Source of the DNA: Pseudomonas segetis
GTDB lineage: Bacteria > Pseudomonadota > Gammaproteobacteria > Pseudomonadales > Pseudomonadaceae
DNA: 64,000 nt
Direction: 5' to 3'
Assembly (NCBI RefSeq): GCF_900188155.1
Contig: NZ_FZOG01000001.1
Span: forward strand, 891,104-955,103
Shown: positions 45,955-54,719 of the stretch, piece after piece
Position numbering within the stretch: position 1 is the first letter of the stretch
Layout of the letters: the number at the start of each line of letters is the position of its first letter
Translations under genes and position numbers: made by a program
Notes under the pieces: generated by a model
Database searches by the model: none
What the model was told of the DNA's origin: nothing
Seen by the model: the letters and a program-made list of their open reading frames with translations, nothing else

Positions 45955-46887
45955 ATGAATATTGATAACCGCATCAAGTTTCGTCATTTGCTGTGCTTTC
46001 TCGAAGTGGCGCGCCAAGGCAGCCTGGCGCGCGCCGCCAATGAGCTTGCAATCAGCCAACCCGCGGTTTCCAAGACCCTCAAGGAGCTAGAGGAAATCCT
46101 CGCCAGCCGCTTGTTCGAGCGCAGCAAGCAAGGCGTGACACCAACTGCCGCTGGCTTGGCTTTTTTGCGTTACGCCGGGCCAAGCGTGCAAGCCTTGCAA
46201 GAAGGTGTGCGCAGTCTGCGTTCAGGGGAGCATGAAGCTGGCGTGGTGCGCCTGGGCGTGTTGTCGACTGTCGAAAGCTCGTTGCTACCGGATGTGGTCA
46301 GGCGCCTGCACCAAGCCCACTCGGCCCTGGTTGTCAGTGTCGAAACCGGACCCAGTGCCTATCTGCTGGACCAACTGCGTGTTGGTGCATTGGACTTGGT
46401 GGTCGGCCGCATGACCGATAGCCCGCAGATTGCCGGGCTGACATTCGAGCACCTGTACAGCGAGTCGATGGTGTTGGTGGTCAGCCCTGGCCATCCCTTG
46501 CTGCAGGTCAACTTGAACGATCGCAGCCGCCTGGGCGATTACCCCGTGGTGTTGCCGCTGGCAGGCACCACTATTCGCCGTTTTGCCGACAGCCTTTATG
46601 TGCAGTGCGGTATTCATCTGCCACAACAGCGCCTGGAAACCTTGTCCATCGCCCTGAGTCGGCGCTACGTGCAATCCAGCGCGGCAGTCTGGGTGGCGCC
46701 CCATGATGCAGTTCGCCAGGATCTGGCCCGCGGCGAGCTGGTGCTGCTCGACCTGGGACTGAAAGAGCCGGGCGGTTCGGTAGGGATCTGCAGCAACCCA
46801 TCGACGGCCGCTACCTTGGCGGCGCAATGGTGCCGTGAGGCCCTGCGTGCGAGCGCCGTCGAATACCTTGAACAGTACGAAGTCTGA
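45955..46887 (+). CDS. pcaQ: LysR-family regulator of pcaHG
   Basis: A 310-aa LysR protein. The N-terminal winged helix is FRHLLCFLEVARQGSLARAANELAISQPAVSKTLKELE (key ARQGSLARAA, QPAVSK), and an effector-binding domain follows. The opening NIDNRIKFRHLLCFLEV is characteristic of PcaQ. In rhizobia and pseudomonads PcaQ activates protocatechuate dioxygenase genes in response to carboxymuconate or ketoadipate-type signals. A matching operator lies upstream of pcaH at 47004-47019. It follows pobR by 11 bp, likely on the same transcript. Confidence 0.9.
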   Translation: MNIDNRIKFRHLLCFLEVARQGSLARAANELAISQPAVSKTLKELEEILASRLFERSKQGVTPTAAGLAFLRYAGPSVQALQEGVRSLRSGEHEAGVVRLGVLSTVESSLLPDVVRRLHQAHSALVVSVETGPSAYLLDQLRVGALDLVVGRMTDSPQIAGLTFEHLYSESMVLVVSPGHPLLQVNLNDRSRLGDYPVVLPLAGTTIRRFADSLYVQCGIHLPQQRLETLSIALSRRYVQSSAAVWVAPHDAVRQDLARGELVLLDLGLKEPGGSVGICSNPSTAATLAAQWCREALRASAVEYLEQYEV

Positions 46888-46984
46888 TCACTCCAGGCAT
46901 CAGTTTTGGGCGTCGCGGCGCCGCTCGGTCAAAGTTTTGCTGCATTCGTAAGCAGGCAGCGAGTGGCGTGCCGGAGAAAATTGA

Positions 46985-47019
46985 ATTGGTTATGGAGATA
47001 TCCATAACCAATTGGTTAT
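46985..47019. promoter_or_regulatory. PcaQ operator upstream of pcaHG
   Basis: ATAACC-AATT-GGTTAT (47004-47019) matches the published rhizobial PcaQ motif ATAACC-N4-GGTTAA with one base different. A further half-site GGTTAT at 46988 makes a second, 12-bp-armed inverted repeat (ATTGGTTATGGA / TCCATAACCAAT, 4-nt centre) sharing the middle half-site. The site lies 111 bp before the pcaH start. Confidence 0.8.
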
Positions 47020-47129
47020 GAATGACGCTGATCTTTTCAATATCCACCCGGGGTTTTGTGCAGGAGACTTGCCGCTGGTCCATACCGGCCAGCAGCAAGT
47101 CTCATGCATTCTAATAAGAGGATATCGAT

Positions 47130-47846
47130 ATGTCTGATGCGCAGAGCCGCTTTGTCATTCGTGACCGTAATTGGCACCCAAAGGCGCTGACGCCTGACTA
47201 TAAAACTTCGATTGCACGTTCACCACGTCAGGCGCTGGTGAGTATTCCTCAATCAATTTCGGAGACCACTGGCCCGGATTTTTCGCACCTGAAGATGGGC
47301 GAACATGACAACGACCTGTTGCTCAATTTCAACAACGGCGGTTTGCCTGTGGGCGAGCGCATTATCGTGGCTGGGCGGGTGATCGATCAGTACGGCAAAC
47401 CAGTCCCGCACACGCTGGTTGAGATGTGGCAGGCCAACGCCGGCGGTCGCTATCGCCACAAGAATGACCGTTACCTGGCGCCGCTTGATCCTAATTTTGG
47501 TGGCGTAGGCCGTGCCCTGACGGATCGTGATGGCTACTACAGCTTCCGCACGGTCAAACCTGGCCCTTATCCATGGCGCAACGGCCCGAATGACTGGCGT
47601 CCAGCGCATATTCACTTTTCCATCAGTGGCCCGGCCATTTCCACGCGCTTGATCACCCAGCTGTATTTTGAGGGCGACCCGCTGATTCCGATGTGTCCGA
47701 TTGTCAGGTCGATCGCCAATCCCGATGCGGTGCAGAGCCTTATCGCCAAGCTTGATATGAGTGCGGCCAATCCAATGGATTGTCTGGCGTATCGCTTCGA
47801 TATCGTGCTGCGCGGGCAGCGTCAGACCCATTTTGAAAATCGTTGA
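47130..47846 (+). CDS. pcaH: Protocatechuate 3,4-dioxygenase beta subunit
   Basis: A 238-aa catalytic subunit of the iron(III) intradiol dioxygenase that opens protocatechuate to 3-carboxy-cis,cis-muconate. Iron ligands are Tyr108 ([10 protein letters not shown]), Tyr147 (GPYPWR), His160 and His162 (PAHIHF), the same numbering as in P. putida after removing the 300 offset. RBS AGAGGAT precedes the ATG. pcaG follows after 11 bp, and the PcaQ-type operator is upstream. Confidence 0.97.
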   Translation: MSDAQSRFVIRDRNWHPKALTPDYKTSIARSPRQALVSIPQSISETTGPDFSHLKMGEHDNDLLLNFNNGGLPVGERIIVAGRVIDQYGKPVPHTLVEMWQANAGGRYRHKNDRYLAPLDPNFGGVGRALTDRDGYYSFRTVKPGPYPWRNGPNDWRPAHIHFSISGPAISTRLITQLYFEGDPLIPMCPIVRSIANPDAVQSLIAKLDMSAANPMDCLAYRFDIVLRGQRQTHFENR

Positions 47847-47857
47847 GGGGAACTGCC

Positions 47858-48463
47858 ATGCCTATTGAATTACTCACCGAAACCCCTTCGCAAACCGCTG
47901 GCCCCTATGTGCATATCGGCTTGGCCTTGGCCGCTGCGGGCAATCCTGCACGCCCCCAGGAAATCTGGAACCAGATGGCTAAACCCGAGGCGCCAGGCGA
48001 ACACATCCTGTTGATCGGCAATGTCCATGACGGCAACGGTCATCTGGTCAAGGATTCGTTCCTGGAGTTTTGGCAGGCTGATGATCAAGGCCGCTACGAC
48101 AGCGACTACGACCTGGAGAAGCCCTTCAATTGCTTTGGTCGTACCGCTACCACCTTCGAAACCGGTGGCTGGACACTACACACCATCAAGCCGGGTGTGG
48201 TGAACAACGCCGCAGGTGTGCCCATGGCGCCGCATATCAATGTTTCCCTGTTCGCCCGGGGGATCAATATTCACCTGCAAACCCGCTTGTATTTCTCCGA
48301 TGAGGCAGAAGCTAACGCCGCAGACCCGGTGCTTAACCTGATCGAGCAGCCGCAGCGACGTGAGACCTTAGTCGCCCAGCGCTGTGAAGTGGACGGCAAA
48401 CTGGCTTATCGGTTTGATATCACCATTCAGGGCGAGGGAGAGACGGTGTTCTTTGACTTCTAG
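47858..48463 (+). CDS. pcaG: Protocatechuate 3,4-dioxygenase alpha subunit
   Basis: A 201-aa partner of PcaH in the heteromeric dioxygenase. It has the same beta-sandwich but lacks the iron-ligand set (for example PHINVSLFARGI in place of PAHIHF-type double histidine). It begins MPIELLTETPSQTAGPYVHIG as in other pseudomonads. ATG 47858 has GAGGGG 7 nt upstream. Its last 11 bases overlap the presumed start of the ZapE-like gene. Confidence 0.96.
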   Translation: MPIELLTETPSQTAGPYVHIGLALAAAGNPARPQEIWNQMAKPEAPGEHILLIGNVHDGNGHLVKDSFLEFWQADDQGRYDSDYDLEKPFNCFGRTATTFETGGWTLHTIKPGVVNNAAGVPMAPHINVSLFARGINIHLQTRLYFSDEAEANAADPVLNLIEQPQRRETLVAQRCEVDGKLAYRFDITIQGEGETVFFDF

Positions 48464-49502
48464 CGAGCGCCTTCCTGAGCAACTCGTGCGTGCGCACTTT
48501 ACGACGTTGCTCAGTGACAAAGGCTTTAGCGCCGACCCTGCACAACAGCTAGCCATTGACCGTCTCGGTCAGTGGCTTTCGGCGTTTCTGGCATCGCGTA
48601 CGCGTTGGTCAGCTAAACCTGTCGCCGGGGTCTATCTGTGGGGCGGGGTGGGGCGCGGCAAAAGCTTTGTCATGGACGCGTTCTTTGCTGCCGCACCTTT
48701 GCAAGACAAGCGTCGGGTGCATTTCCATGCATTCCTGCAGGAGTTGCAACAGCGGATGCTGGCGTATAACGGCCAACCCGATCCATTGGCCCGGGTTGCA
48801 GGTGACATCGCCAAGCGCGTGCGCTTGCTCTGTTTTGACGAGTTTCATGTACACGATATTGGCGATGCGATATTGCTTGGGCGCTTGCTAAAGGTCCTGG
48901 TAGAAAAGGGCGTCGGTGTGGTCTGTACGTCCAACTATGCGCCTCAAGGCTTGTGTCCCAATCCGCTGTATCGCGAACGTTTCAAACCGGCCATCAGCTT
49001 GCTTGAGCAGCGCTTTGCGGTTGTGCAACTTGACGGCGGAGCCGACTATCGCCAGCGCGCAGCTTATTGCTGGGGTGAATACATCTGGCCGGTCGAGGCG
49101 TCCAGTGATGTGCTTGGCAAGCGCCTGGGGCTTGGCGATAGCGCTGAATATGACTGCGCAACAAGCCTTAATCATCACCCGCTGAGGCTACGCGCGCGGG
49201 AGGCTGGGATGCTCTGGCTGGATTTCAGCGAGCTGTGTCGAAAACCCCGCTCCAGTGCGGACTTTCTCTGGCTCTGCGACCAGTATCGACAATTGGCGGT
49301 GACTGGCGTGCCTTGCCTGGATGCCGAGGGGATTGATGTACAGCAGCGCTTTCTCAATTTCATCGATATCGCTTACGACAGCGGCGTGCAGCTCCTTCTC
49401 GGCTGTGAGGCGAGCCTGGATGAGCTGTGCCTGGCGGGCAGTCATGTCGACTTCTCACGCACTCGCAGCCGCTTGCAGCAACTCAGCCAACTGAAGTATT
49501 GA
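48453..49502 (+). CDS. ZapE/AFG1-like P-loop ATPase embedded in the pca cluster
   Basis: A 349-aa ATPase of the ZapE/AFG1 family. Walker A is YLWGGVGRGKSFVMD, Walker B RLLCFDEFHVHDIGDA, and VCTSNYAPQGL is the sensor region. The family member in E. coli (ZapE) acts at the division ring; mitochondrial AFG1 aids protein quality control. The best start is TTG 48453, 11 bp inside pcaG, with GGGAGAG about 10 nt upstream. It is therefore coupled to pcaHG. It is probably a paralogue of the usual zapE; a role in aromatic catabolism, such as maintaining the dioxygenase, is only inferred. Confidence 0.82.
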   Translation: MTSSERLPEQLVRAHFTTLLSDKGFSADPAQQLAIDRLGQWLSAFLASRTRWSAKPVAGVYLWGGVGRGKSFVMDAFFAAAPLQDKRRVHFHAFLQELQQRMLAYNGQPDPLARVAGDIAKRVRLLCFDEFHVHDIGDAILLGRLLKVLVEKGVGVVCTSNYAPQGLCPNPLYRERFKPAISLLEQRFAVVQLDGGADYRQRAAYCWGEYIWPVEASSDVLGKRLGLGDSAEYDCATSLNHHPLRLRAREAGMLWLDFSELCRKPRSSADFLWLCDQYRQLAVTGVPCLDAEGIDVQQRFLNFIDIAYDSGVQLLLGCEASLDELCLAGSHVDFSRTRSRLQQLSQLKY

Positions 49503-49512
49503 GTTCATCATT

Positions 49513-50454
49513 ATGTTGCAGATACTGGGCATCACAGCGCCGATTTTCCTGATTATCAGCATTGGCTTTATCGCCACTCGCTTGCAATGGATCAGCCGCG
49601 AGCAAGTGGCCGGGATGGGGCGTTTTGTTATCAGCTTTGCGCTGCCAGTGCTGGTGTTCAAGGCGCTGGTCGAACGACCGCTGGATGAGGTGTTCGAGCG
49701 CAATTACCTGCTGGCCTATGGCTTGGCTTCGCTGCTGGTGTTCGCGCTGGGCTTTGTCGTTTCACGGCGCTTGCGTGGTGACGGTCTCAGCGCCAGCGCC
49801 ATCAGTGCCGTGGGCATGTCCATGTCCAACAGTGGCTTTATCGGTTATCCGATTGCCGCCCTGGTGGTCGGTGAGGCCGCTGCGGTCGGGTTGGCCATGG
49901 GCGTGTTGATCGAAAACCTGCTGATGCTGCCGCTGGCTTTTGCTTTGGCCGAGGTGGGCGAGAGCCAGGGCCTTGGCCTGCGTGCAACTGCAGTTGCAAC
50001 CGGCAAGCGGCTGCTGAGCAACCCCATCATTATTGCTATTTGCCTGGGGTTGCTGGTTGCGCTGCTGGGCTTGCATGTGCCTGCCATACCAATGCGTGCG
50101 GTAGACATGCTGGCTCAGTCTTCCGCACCTGTGGCCTTGTTTGTGATTGGTGGCAGCCTGGTGGGAATGCGCGTTGGCGGCATGGTCACCGACCTGCTGC
50201 AGATCAGCCTGGGCAAGTTGGTGTTGCATCCTCTGGCAGTGTTGCTGTGCTTCAGCTTTCTGCCTGTGTCAGACCCGAGTTTGCGCGTGGCTGGCGTGTT
50301 GTTCGCCTGTGCGCCGATGATGAGTATTTACCCCATAGTCGGCCAGCGTTTCGGCTTGCAAGGACGCTGCGCGGCGGCCTTGGTCGGCGCCACGCTGCTG
50401 TCGTTCGTGACCTACAGCCTGTTTATCGGCTGGCTCGCCGGGCCGCACCTGTGA
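49513..50454 (+). CDS. AEC (auxin efflux carrier) family transporter
   Basis: A 313-aa protein with ten hydrophobic helices in two halves of five. The N-terminal PIFLIISIGFIATRLQWISREQ and the cross-over region near GFIGYPIAALV and LFVIGGSLVG are typical of AEC permeases. It lies 10 bp after the ZapE-like gene and upstream of pcaR. It may move a carboxylate related to the protocatechuate pathway, but AEC substrates (malonate, malate, auxin-like acids) cannot be inferred from sequence alone. Confidence 0.82.
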   Translation: MLQILGITAPIFLIISIGFIATRLQWISREQVAGMGRFVISFALPVLVFKALVERPLDEVFERNYLLAYGLASLLVFALGFVVSRRLRGDGLSASAISAVGMSMSNSGFIGYPIAALVVGEAAAVGLAMGVLIENLLMLPLAFALAEVGESQGLGLRATAVATGKRLLSNPIIIAICLGLLVALLGLHVPAIPMRAVDMLAQSSAPVALFVIGGSLVGMRVGGMVTDLLQISLGKLVLHPLAVLLCFSFLPVSDPSLRVAGVLFACAPMMSIYPIVGQRFGLQGRCAAALVGATLLSFVTYSLFIGWLAGPHL

Positions 50455-50489
50455 ATGCTGCCTATGCTAGCTGTCTGCAAGCAGAGATT

Positions 50490-50519
50490 GCGATTATCGA
50501 GCACTGGTTCGATAATCGC
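50490..50519. promoter_or_regulatory. PcaR-type operator upstream of pcaR
   Basis: A perfect 11-bp inverted repeat GCGATTATCGA / TCGATAATCGC with an 8-nt spacer lies 35 bp before the pcaR start. Its core TCGATAATCGC is shared with the published P. putida PcaR site GTTCGATAATCGCAC. Autoregulation is inferred. Confidence 0.7.
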
Positions 50520-50553
50520 GCAAGGGCTCGAATGTCAATAAAGGAAAACTGCA

Positions 50554-51396
50554 ATGAGCGATGAGCAACGCCAACCGATTTCAACCCTGGCGCCGCCTAT
50601 TGTGGTCTCGCCAGCAAAACGGATTGAAGCCCTGACCGGCGACCCTAATTTCATGACCTCGCTGGCCCGTGGACTGGCCGTGATTCATGCATTCCAGGAG
50701 CGCAAGCGGCACCTGACCATTGCCCAGATCAGCCACCGTACCGAGATTCCCCGCGCGGCTGTACGGCGTTGCCTGCATACCCTGATCAAGCTTGGCTATG
50801 CCACGACCGATGGGCGCACCTATTCATTGCTGCCGAAGGTATTGACGCTTGGTCATGCCTATCTATCCTCGACGCCGCTGGCGGTAACGGCCCAGCCAAT
50901 CCTCGACCGGATCAGCGAGCAGCTGCATGAAGCCTGTTCAATGGCCAGCCTGGAAGGGGATGAAATCCTCTACATCGCCCGTTCGGCTACGCCGCAGCGT
51001 TTGATATCAGTCGATCTCAGCGTCGGCAGCCGCTTGCCCGCGTACTGCACGTCAATGGGCCGGATCCTGCTGGCGGGGTTGGATAACCTGACCCTTGATG
51101 AATACCTTGAGCACGCCGACCTGCAGATCAAGACCAGTCGCACCCTGCATACCCCCGAGGCATTGCGCGAGAATATCGAGCAGATCCGCCAGCAAGGCTG
51201 GGTGATCATCGACCAGGAGCTGGAGATTGGCTTGCGCTCGATCGCCGTGCCACTCAAGGATTCAGCTGGCCAGGTACTGGCTGCACTGAACGTAGGCACG
51301 CACGTCAGTCGTACCAGTCGCCAGGAACTCGAAAGCCGTTTTCTACCGGTGCTGCTCGAGGCCAGCAAGGAATTGAGCACCCGTTTGTTTCACTGA
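50554..51396 (+). CDS. pcaR: IclR-family regulator of the beta-ketoadipate pathway
   Basis: A 280-aa IclR regulator. The winged helix is at about 30-90 (SLARGLAVIHAFQERKRHLTIAQISHRTEIPRAAVRRCL, quoted by key residues RGLAVI, TIAQIS, AAVRRCL), and the effector-binding domain follows. PcaR activates pca genes with beta-ketoadipate as effector in P. putida. AAAGGAAA precedes the ATG. Cognate sites occur upstream of itself, pcaK and pcaI in this window. Confidence 0.93.
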   Translation: MSDEQRQPISTLAPPIVVSPAKRIEALTGDPNFMTSLARGLAVIHAFQERKRHLTIAQISHRTEIPRAAVRRCLHTLIKLGYATTDGRTYSLLPKVLTLGHAYLSSTPLAVTAQPILDRISEQLHEACSMASLEGDEILYIARSATPQRLISVDLSVGSRLPAYCTSMGRILLAGLDNLTLDEYLEHADLQIKTSRTLHTPEALRENIEQIRQQGWVIIDQELEIGLRSIAVPLKDSAGQVLAALNVGTHVSRTSRQELESRFLPVLLEASKELSTRLFH

Positions 51397-51462
51397 CACA
51401 CCCTTTTGCGCAGGGCGTTTTGCGCAACTTTCGGGCGGGAGGTAGACCAAAGTCTATTTCTG

Positions 51463-51492
51463 CTCGTTAATCGAACGCTGAATCGATTATCG
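51463..51492. promoter_or_regulatory. PcaR-type operator upstream of pcaK
   Basis: CTCGTTAATCGAAC (51463-51476), a degenerate reverse PcaR element, and CGATTATCG (51484-51492) lie about 90 bp before pcaK. The pair resembles the two-element layout before pcaI. PcaR dependence of pcaK is inferred. Confidence 0.6.
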
Positions 51493-51581
51493 TATTGAGT
51501 GGGTCATGGTGGACGCTTAAGTTGCAGGTGGCGTATCGGATGCATTTAGCGCCGCTTTCTTCACCACAATAAGAGATCACC

Positions 51582-52925
51582 ATGACCGCCATAGCTTCCT
51601 CGACTGCCAGCCTGGATGTGCAGTCGTTTATCAATGCCCAACCTCTTTCGCGCTACCAATGGCGCATCATGATTCTTTGTTTCCTGATAGTCTTCCTTGA
51701 TGGCCTGGACACTGCGGCCATGGGCTTTATTGCCCCGGCGTTGACTCAGGATTGGGGAATCGATCGCGCCAGCCTTGGCCCGGTCATGAGCGCCGCCCTG
51801 ATTGGCATGGTGTTTGGTGCCTTGGGATCTGGCCCGCTTGCTGACCGCTTTGGCCGCAAGGTTGTCTTGGTGGTCGCGGTATTCCTCTTTGGCTTGTTCA
51901 GCTTGTTGTCGGCGTTCAGTGGCACTGTCGACCAACTGGTCGTGCTGCGCTTCCTCACCGGACTGGGGCTGGGGGCGGCTATGCCCAATGCGACTACGCT
52001 GCTGTCTGAATACACCCCCGAACGTCTCAAGTCGCTGCTGGTCACCAGCATGTTCTGTGGCTTTAACCTGGGCATGGCGTGCGGCGGCTTCGTCTCTGCG
52101 GCGTTGATTCCAGCATACGGCTGGCACAGCTTGCTATTGCTCGGTGGGGTCTTGCCCTTGGCACTTTCGCTGGTGTTGCTGCTGCACTTGCCGGAATCCG
52201 CACGTTTTTTGGTGGTGCGCAATCGTGGAGCAGGCAAGGTGCGTAAAGTCCTTGAGCCCATTGCGCCAGCTGCCATGCAAGGGGTCAGCGCATTCACGGT
52301 TCCTGAGCAGAAGACCGTGCAAAGCCGCAATGTACTCAGAGTGGTTTTCTCTGGCACCTACAGCGCCGGTACGCTGTTGCTGTGGCTGACCTACTTCATG
52401 GGCCTGGTCATTGTCTACCTGCTCACCAGCTGGTTACCCACACTGATGCGCGACAGTGGGGCGAGCATGGAGCAAGCGGCGTTTATCGGGGCCTTATTCC
52501 AGTTCGGCGGGGTGCTCAGTGCCGTTGCCGTGGGCTGGGCTATGGATCGCTTCAATCCGCACAAGGTCATTGGTGCCTTTTACTTGTTTGCAGGCGTGTT
52601 TGCCTATCTGGTTGGGCAAAGCCTGGGTGAAGTCACGTTGCTGGCTACCCTGGTATTGCTGGCAGGGATGTGCGTAAACGGCGCGCAATCGGCCATGCCG
52701 TCACTGGCTGCACGTTTCTACCCGACACAGGGTCGAGCGACTGGTGTCTCCTGGATGCTCGGCATTGGTCGTTTCGGCGCCATTCTTGGGGCCTGGATGG
52801 GGGCGACATTGCTGGGGCTGGGCTGGAACTTCGAGCAGGTGCTGACTGCACTTGTTGTACCTGCAGCCATCGCCACGGCGGCAGTGGTTATCAAGGGGCT
52901 GGTCAGTCACTCAGACGCCACCTGA
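51582..52925 (+). CDS. pcaK: 4-hydroxybenzoate/protocatechuate proton symporter (MFS)
   Basis: A 447-aa aromatic-acid:H+ symporter with 12 predicted helices. The MFS loop 2-3 motif GPLADRFGRK is intact, and the DGLDTAAMGFIAPAL motif in helix 1 is typical of the aromatic-acid group, where the Asp residues are required. Length is the same as P. putida PcaK to within a residue. It supplies substrate for pobA and pcaHG and acts at the inner membrane. AAGAGATC precedes the ATG. Confidence 0.93.
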   Translation: MTAIASSTASLDVQSFINAQPLSRYQWRIMILCFLIVFLDGLDTAAMGFIAPALTQDWGIDRASLGPVMSAALIGMVFGALGSGPLADRFGRKVVLVVAVFLFGLFSLLSAFSGTVDQLVVLRFLTGLGLGAAMPNATTLLSEYTPERLKSLLVTSMFCGFNLGMACGGFVSAALIPAYGWHSLLLLGGVLPLALSLVLLLHLPESARFLVVRNRGAGKVRKVLEPIAPAAMQGVSAFTVPEQKTVQSRNVLRVVFSGTYSAGTLLLWLTYFMGLVIVYLLTSWLPTLMRDSGASMEQAAFIGALFQFGGVLSAVAVGWAMDRFNPHKVIGAFYLFAGVFAYLVGQSLGEVTLLATLVLLAGMCVNGAQSAMPSLAARFYPTQGRATGVSWMLGIGRFGAILGAWMGATLLGLGWNFEQVLTALVVPAAIATAAVVIKGLVSHSDAT

Positions 52926-52974
52926 GCATCCGCATGGATGTATGCGGCGCCCGTACGGCGGGTGCTTATGTGTC

Positions 52975-53005
52975 GTTCGATAATCGCACGGATAGTCGAT
53001 TATCG
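52975..53005. promoter_or_regulatory. PcaR operator upstream of pcaIJFBDC
   Basis: GTTCGATAATCGCAC (52975-52989) is identical to the 15-bp PcaR element I recall for the P. putida pcaI promoter. A second inverted core CGATTATCG lies at 52997-53005. The pair sits 80-110 bp before pcaI. Confidence 0.85.
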
Positions 53006-53085
53006 GATTGTATGGGGCGAGGCGGCAGAGTACTTTTTACCCACACGACGTGCTGCCACGTCCCGTCTACCAATTGAGACTTACC

Positions 53086-53937
53086 ATGGCTGACATTATT
53101 TCTCTAAGCGAAGCCGTACAACGCTTCGTCACCGATGGCGACACTGTTGCTCTCGAAGGTTTTACCCACCTGATCCCAACCGCCGCTGCTCATGAACTGA
53201 TTCGCCAGGACAAGAAGGACCTGACGCTGGTGCGCATGACCCCGGATCTGGTCTATGACCTGTTGATCGGTGCTGGCTGTGCGAAAAAACTGATTTTCTC
53301 CTGGGGTGGCAACCCTGGCGTTGGCTCGCTGCATCGTCTGCGCGACGCGGTCGAGAAGGGCTGGCCGCAACCGCTTGAGATTGAAGAGCACAGCCATGCG
53401 GCCATGGCCAATGCCTATGTGTCCGGTGCATCGGGTTTGCCGTTCGCTGTGCTGCGTGGCTATCAAGGCTCGGACCTGGCCAAGGTCAACCCGCGTATCA
53501 AGTTCATCGATTGCCCCTTTACCGGTGAAACCCTGGCAGCGGTGCCGAGCGTGCGTCCGGATGTGACTGTGATCCATGCACAAAAGGCCGACCGCAAAGG
53601 CAATGTGCTGATCCAGGGCATCCTTGGCGTACAGAAAGAAGCTGCGCTGGCGGCCAAGCATTGCATAGTGACCGTTGAGGAAATTGTCGATGACTTGCAA
53701 GCGCCGATGAATGCCTGCGTTTTGCCAACCTGGGCCATAGCCGCCGTCTGCCTGGTGCCGGGCGGTGCGCATCCATCCTATGCTCACGGCTACTACGAGC
53801 GCGACAACCGCTTCTATCAAGCTTGGGACCCCATCGCCCGTGACCGGGAAACCTTCACTGCCTGGATTGATGAATACATCCGTGGCACTGCGGATTTTGC
53901 CGAGTACAAAGCGAAAGTGAACGGGGAGAACAAGTGA
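53086..53937 (+). CDS. pcaI: 3-oxoadipate CoA-transferase subunit A
   Basis: A 283-aa alpha subunit of the CoA-transferase that activates beta-ketoadipate with succinyl-CoA. Glycine-rich motifs include SWGGNPGVGS, and the CoA-transferase family I fold is evident. ATG 53086 (MADIISLSEAVQRF) is chosen over upstream in-frame starts because the sequence begins like the family there. The stop overlaps the pcaJ start (TGATG). It is the first gene of a tightly packed six-gene operon under a PcaR site. Confidence 0.94.
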   Translation: MADIISLSEAVQRFVTDGDTVALEGFTHLIPTAAAHELIRQDKKDLTLVRMTPDLVYDLLIGAGCAKKLIFSWGGNPGVGSLHRLRDAVEKGWPQPLEIEEHSHAAMANAYVSGASGLPFAVLRGYQGSDLAKVNPRIKFIDCPFTGETLAAVPSVRPDVTVIHAQKADRKGNVLIQGILGVQKEAALAAKHCIVTVEEIVDDLQAPMNACVLPTWAIAAVCLVPGGAHPSYAHGYYERDNRFYQAWDPIARDRETFTAWIDEYIRGTADFAEYKAKVNGENK

Positions 53938-54719
53938 TGACTGACTTCACAACCAATGAAATGATGACTGTCGCTGCAGCCCGTCGCCTGGGCAATGGCA
54001 GTGTTTGCTTTGTCGGTATCGGCTTGCCTTCCAAGGCTGCCAATCTCGCACGCCTGACCCACGCACCCGAAGTGGTGCTGATCTACGAATCGGGCCCTAT
54101 TGGTGCCAAGCCGAGTGTATTGCCGCTGTCGATTGGTGATGGCGAGCTGGCCGAAACCGCTGACACCGTTGTGCCCACGGGCGAGATCTTTCGCTACTGG
54201 CTTCAAGGTGGGCGTATCGACGTGGGTTTCCTGGGCGCGGCGCAGGTCGACAAGTACGGCAATATCAACACTACGGTGATCGGCGATTACCACCAGCCCA
54301 AGGTCCGACTGCCAGGCGCTGGCGGTGCGCCGGAAATTGCAGGTTCGGCGAAGAAAGTGCTGATCATCCTCAAGCAGGGCCATCGTACCTTTGTTGAAAA
54401 GCTGGCCTTTATTACCTCGGTTGGCCATGGCGAGGGCGGTGATCATCGCAAGCGCCTCGGTTTGCCTGGCGAGGGGCCGGTGGCGATCATTACCGACCTG
54501 TGCATCATGGAGCCGGAAGAAGGCAGCAATGAATTTATCGTCACGTCCCTGCATCCGGGCGTAACACGCGAGCAGGTGATTGAAAATACCGGCTGGCAGA
54601 TTCGCTTTGCCGAAACAGTGACCACCACTGAAGCGCCTAAGTTTGAAGAGCTGACCGCGCTGCGTGATCTCGAAGCCCGTACTGCCGCCGCTCACGGCCA
54701 GGCCGGGGGTGACGAATGA
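53937..54719 (+). CDS. pcaJ: 3-oxoadipate CoA-transferase subunit B
   Basis: A 260-aa beta subunit. The catalytic glutamate that forms the CoA thioester lies in [12 protein letters not shown], and [17 protein letters not shown] is the conserved class I motif. Start ATG 53937 overlaps the pcaI stop, and the stop overlaps the pcaF ATG by four bases. It forms the active transferase with PcaI. Confidence 0.95.
   Translation: MTDFTTNEMMTVAAARRLGNGSVCFVGIGLPSKAANLARLTHAPEVVLIYESGPIGAKPSVLPLSIGDGELAETADTVVPTGEIFRYWLQGGRIDVGFLGAAQVDKYGNINTTVIGDYHQPKVRLPGAGGAPEIAGSAKKVLIILKQGHRTFVEKLAFITSVGHGEGGDHRKRLGLPGEGPVAIITDLCIMEPEEGSNEFIVTSLHPGVTREQVIENTGWQIRFAETVTTTEAPKFEELTALRDLEARTAAAHGQAGGDE

Noticed and set aside
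53817..54695. A 292-codon minus-strand frame opposite pcaI/pcaJ
   Set aside because: Antisense to two firmly identified genes with no domain of its own.
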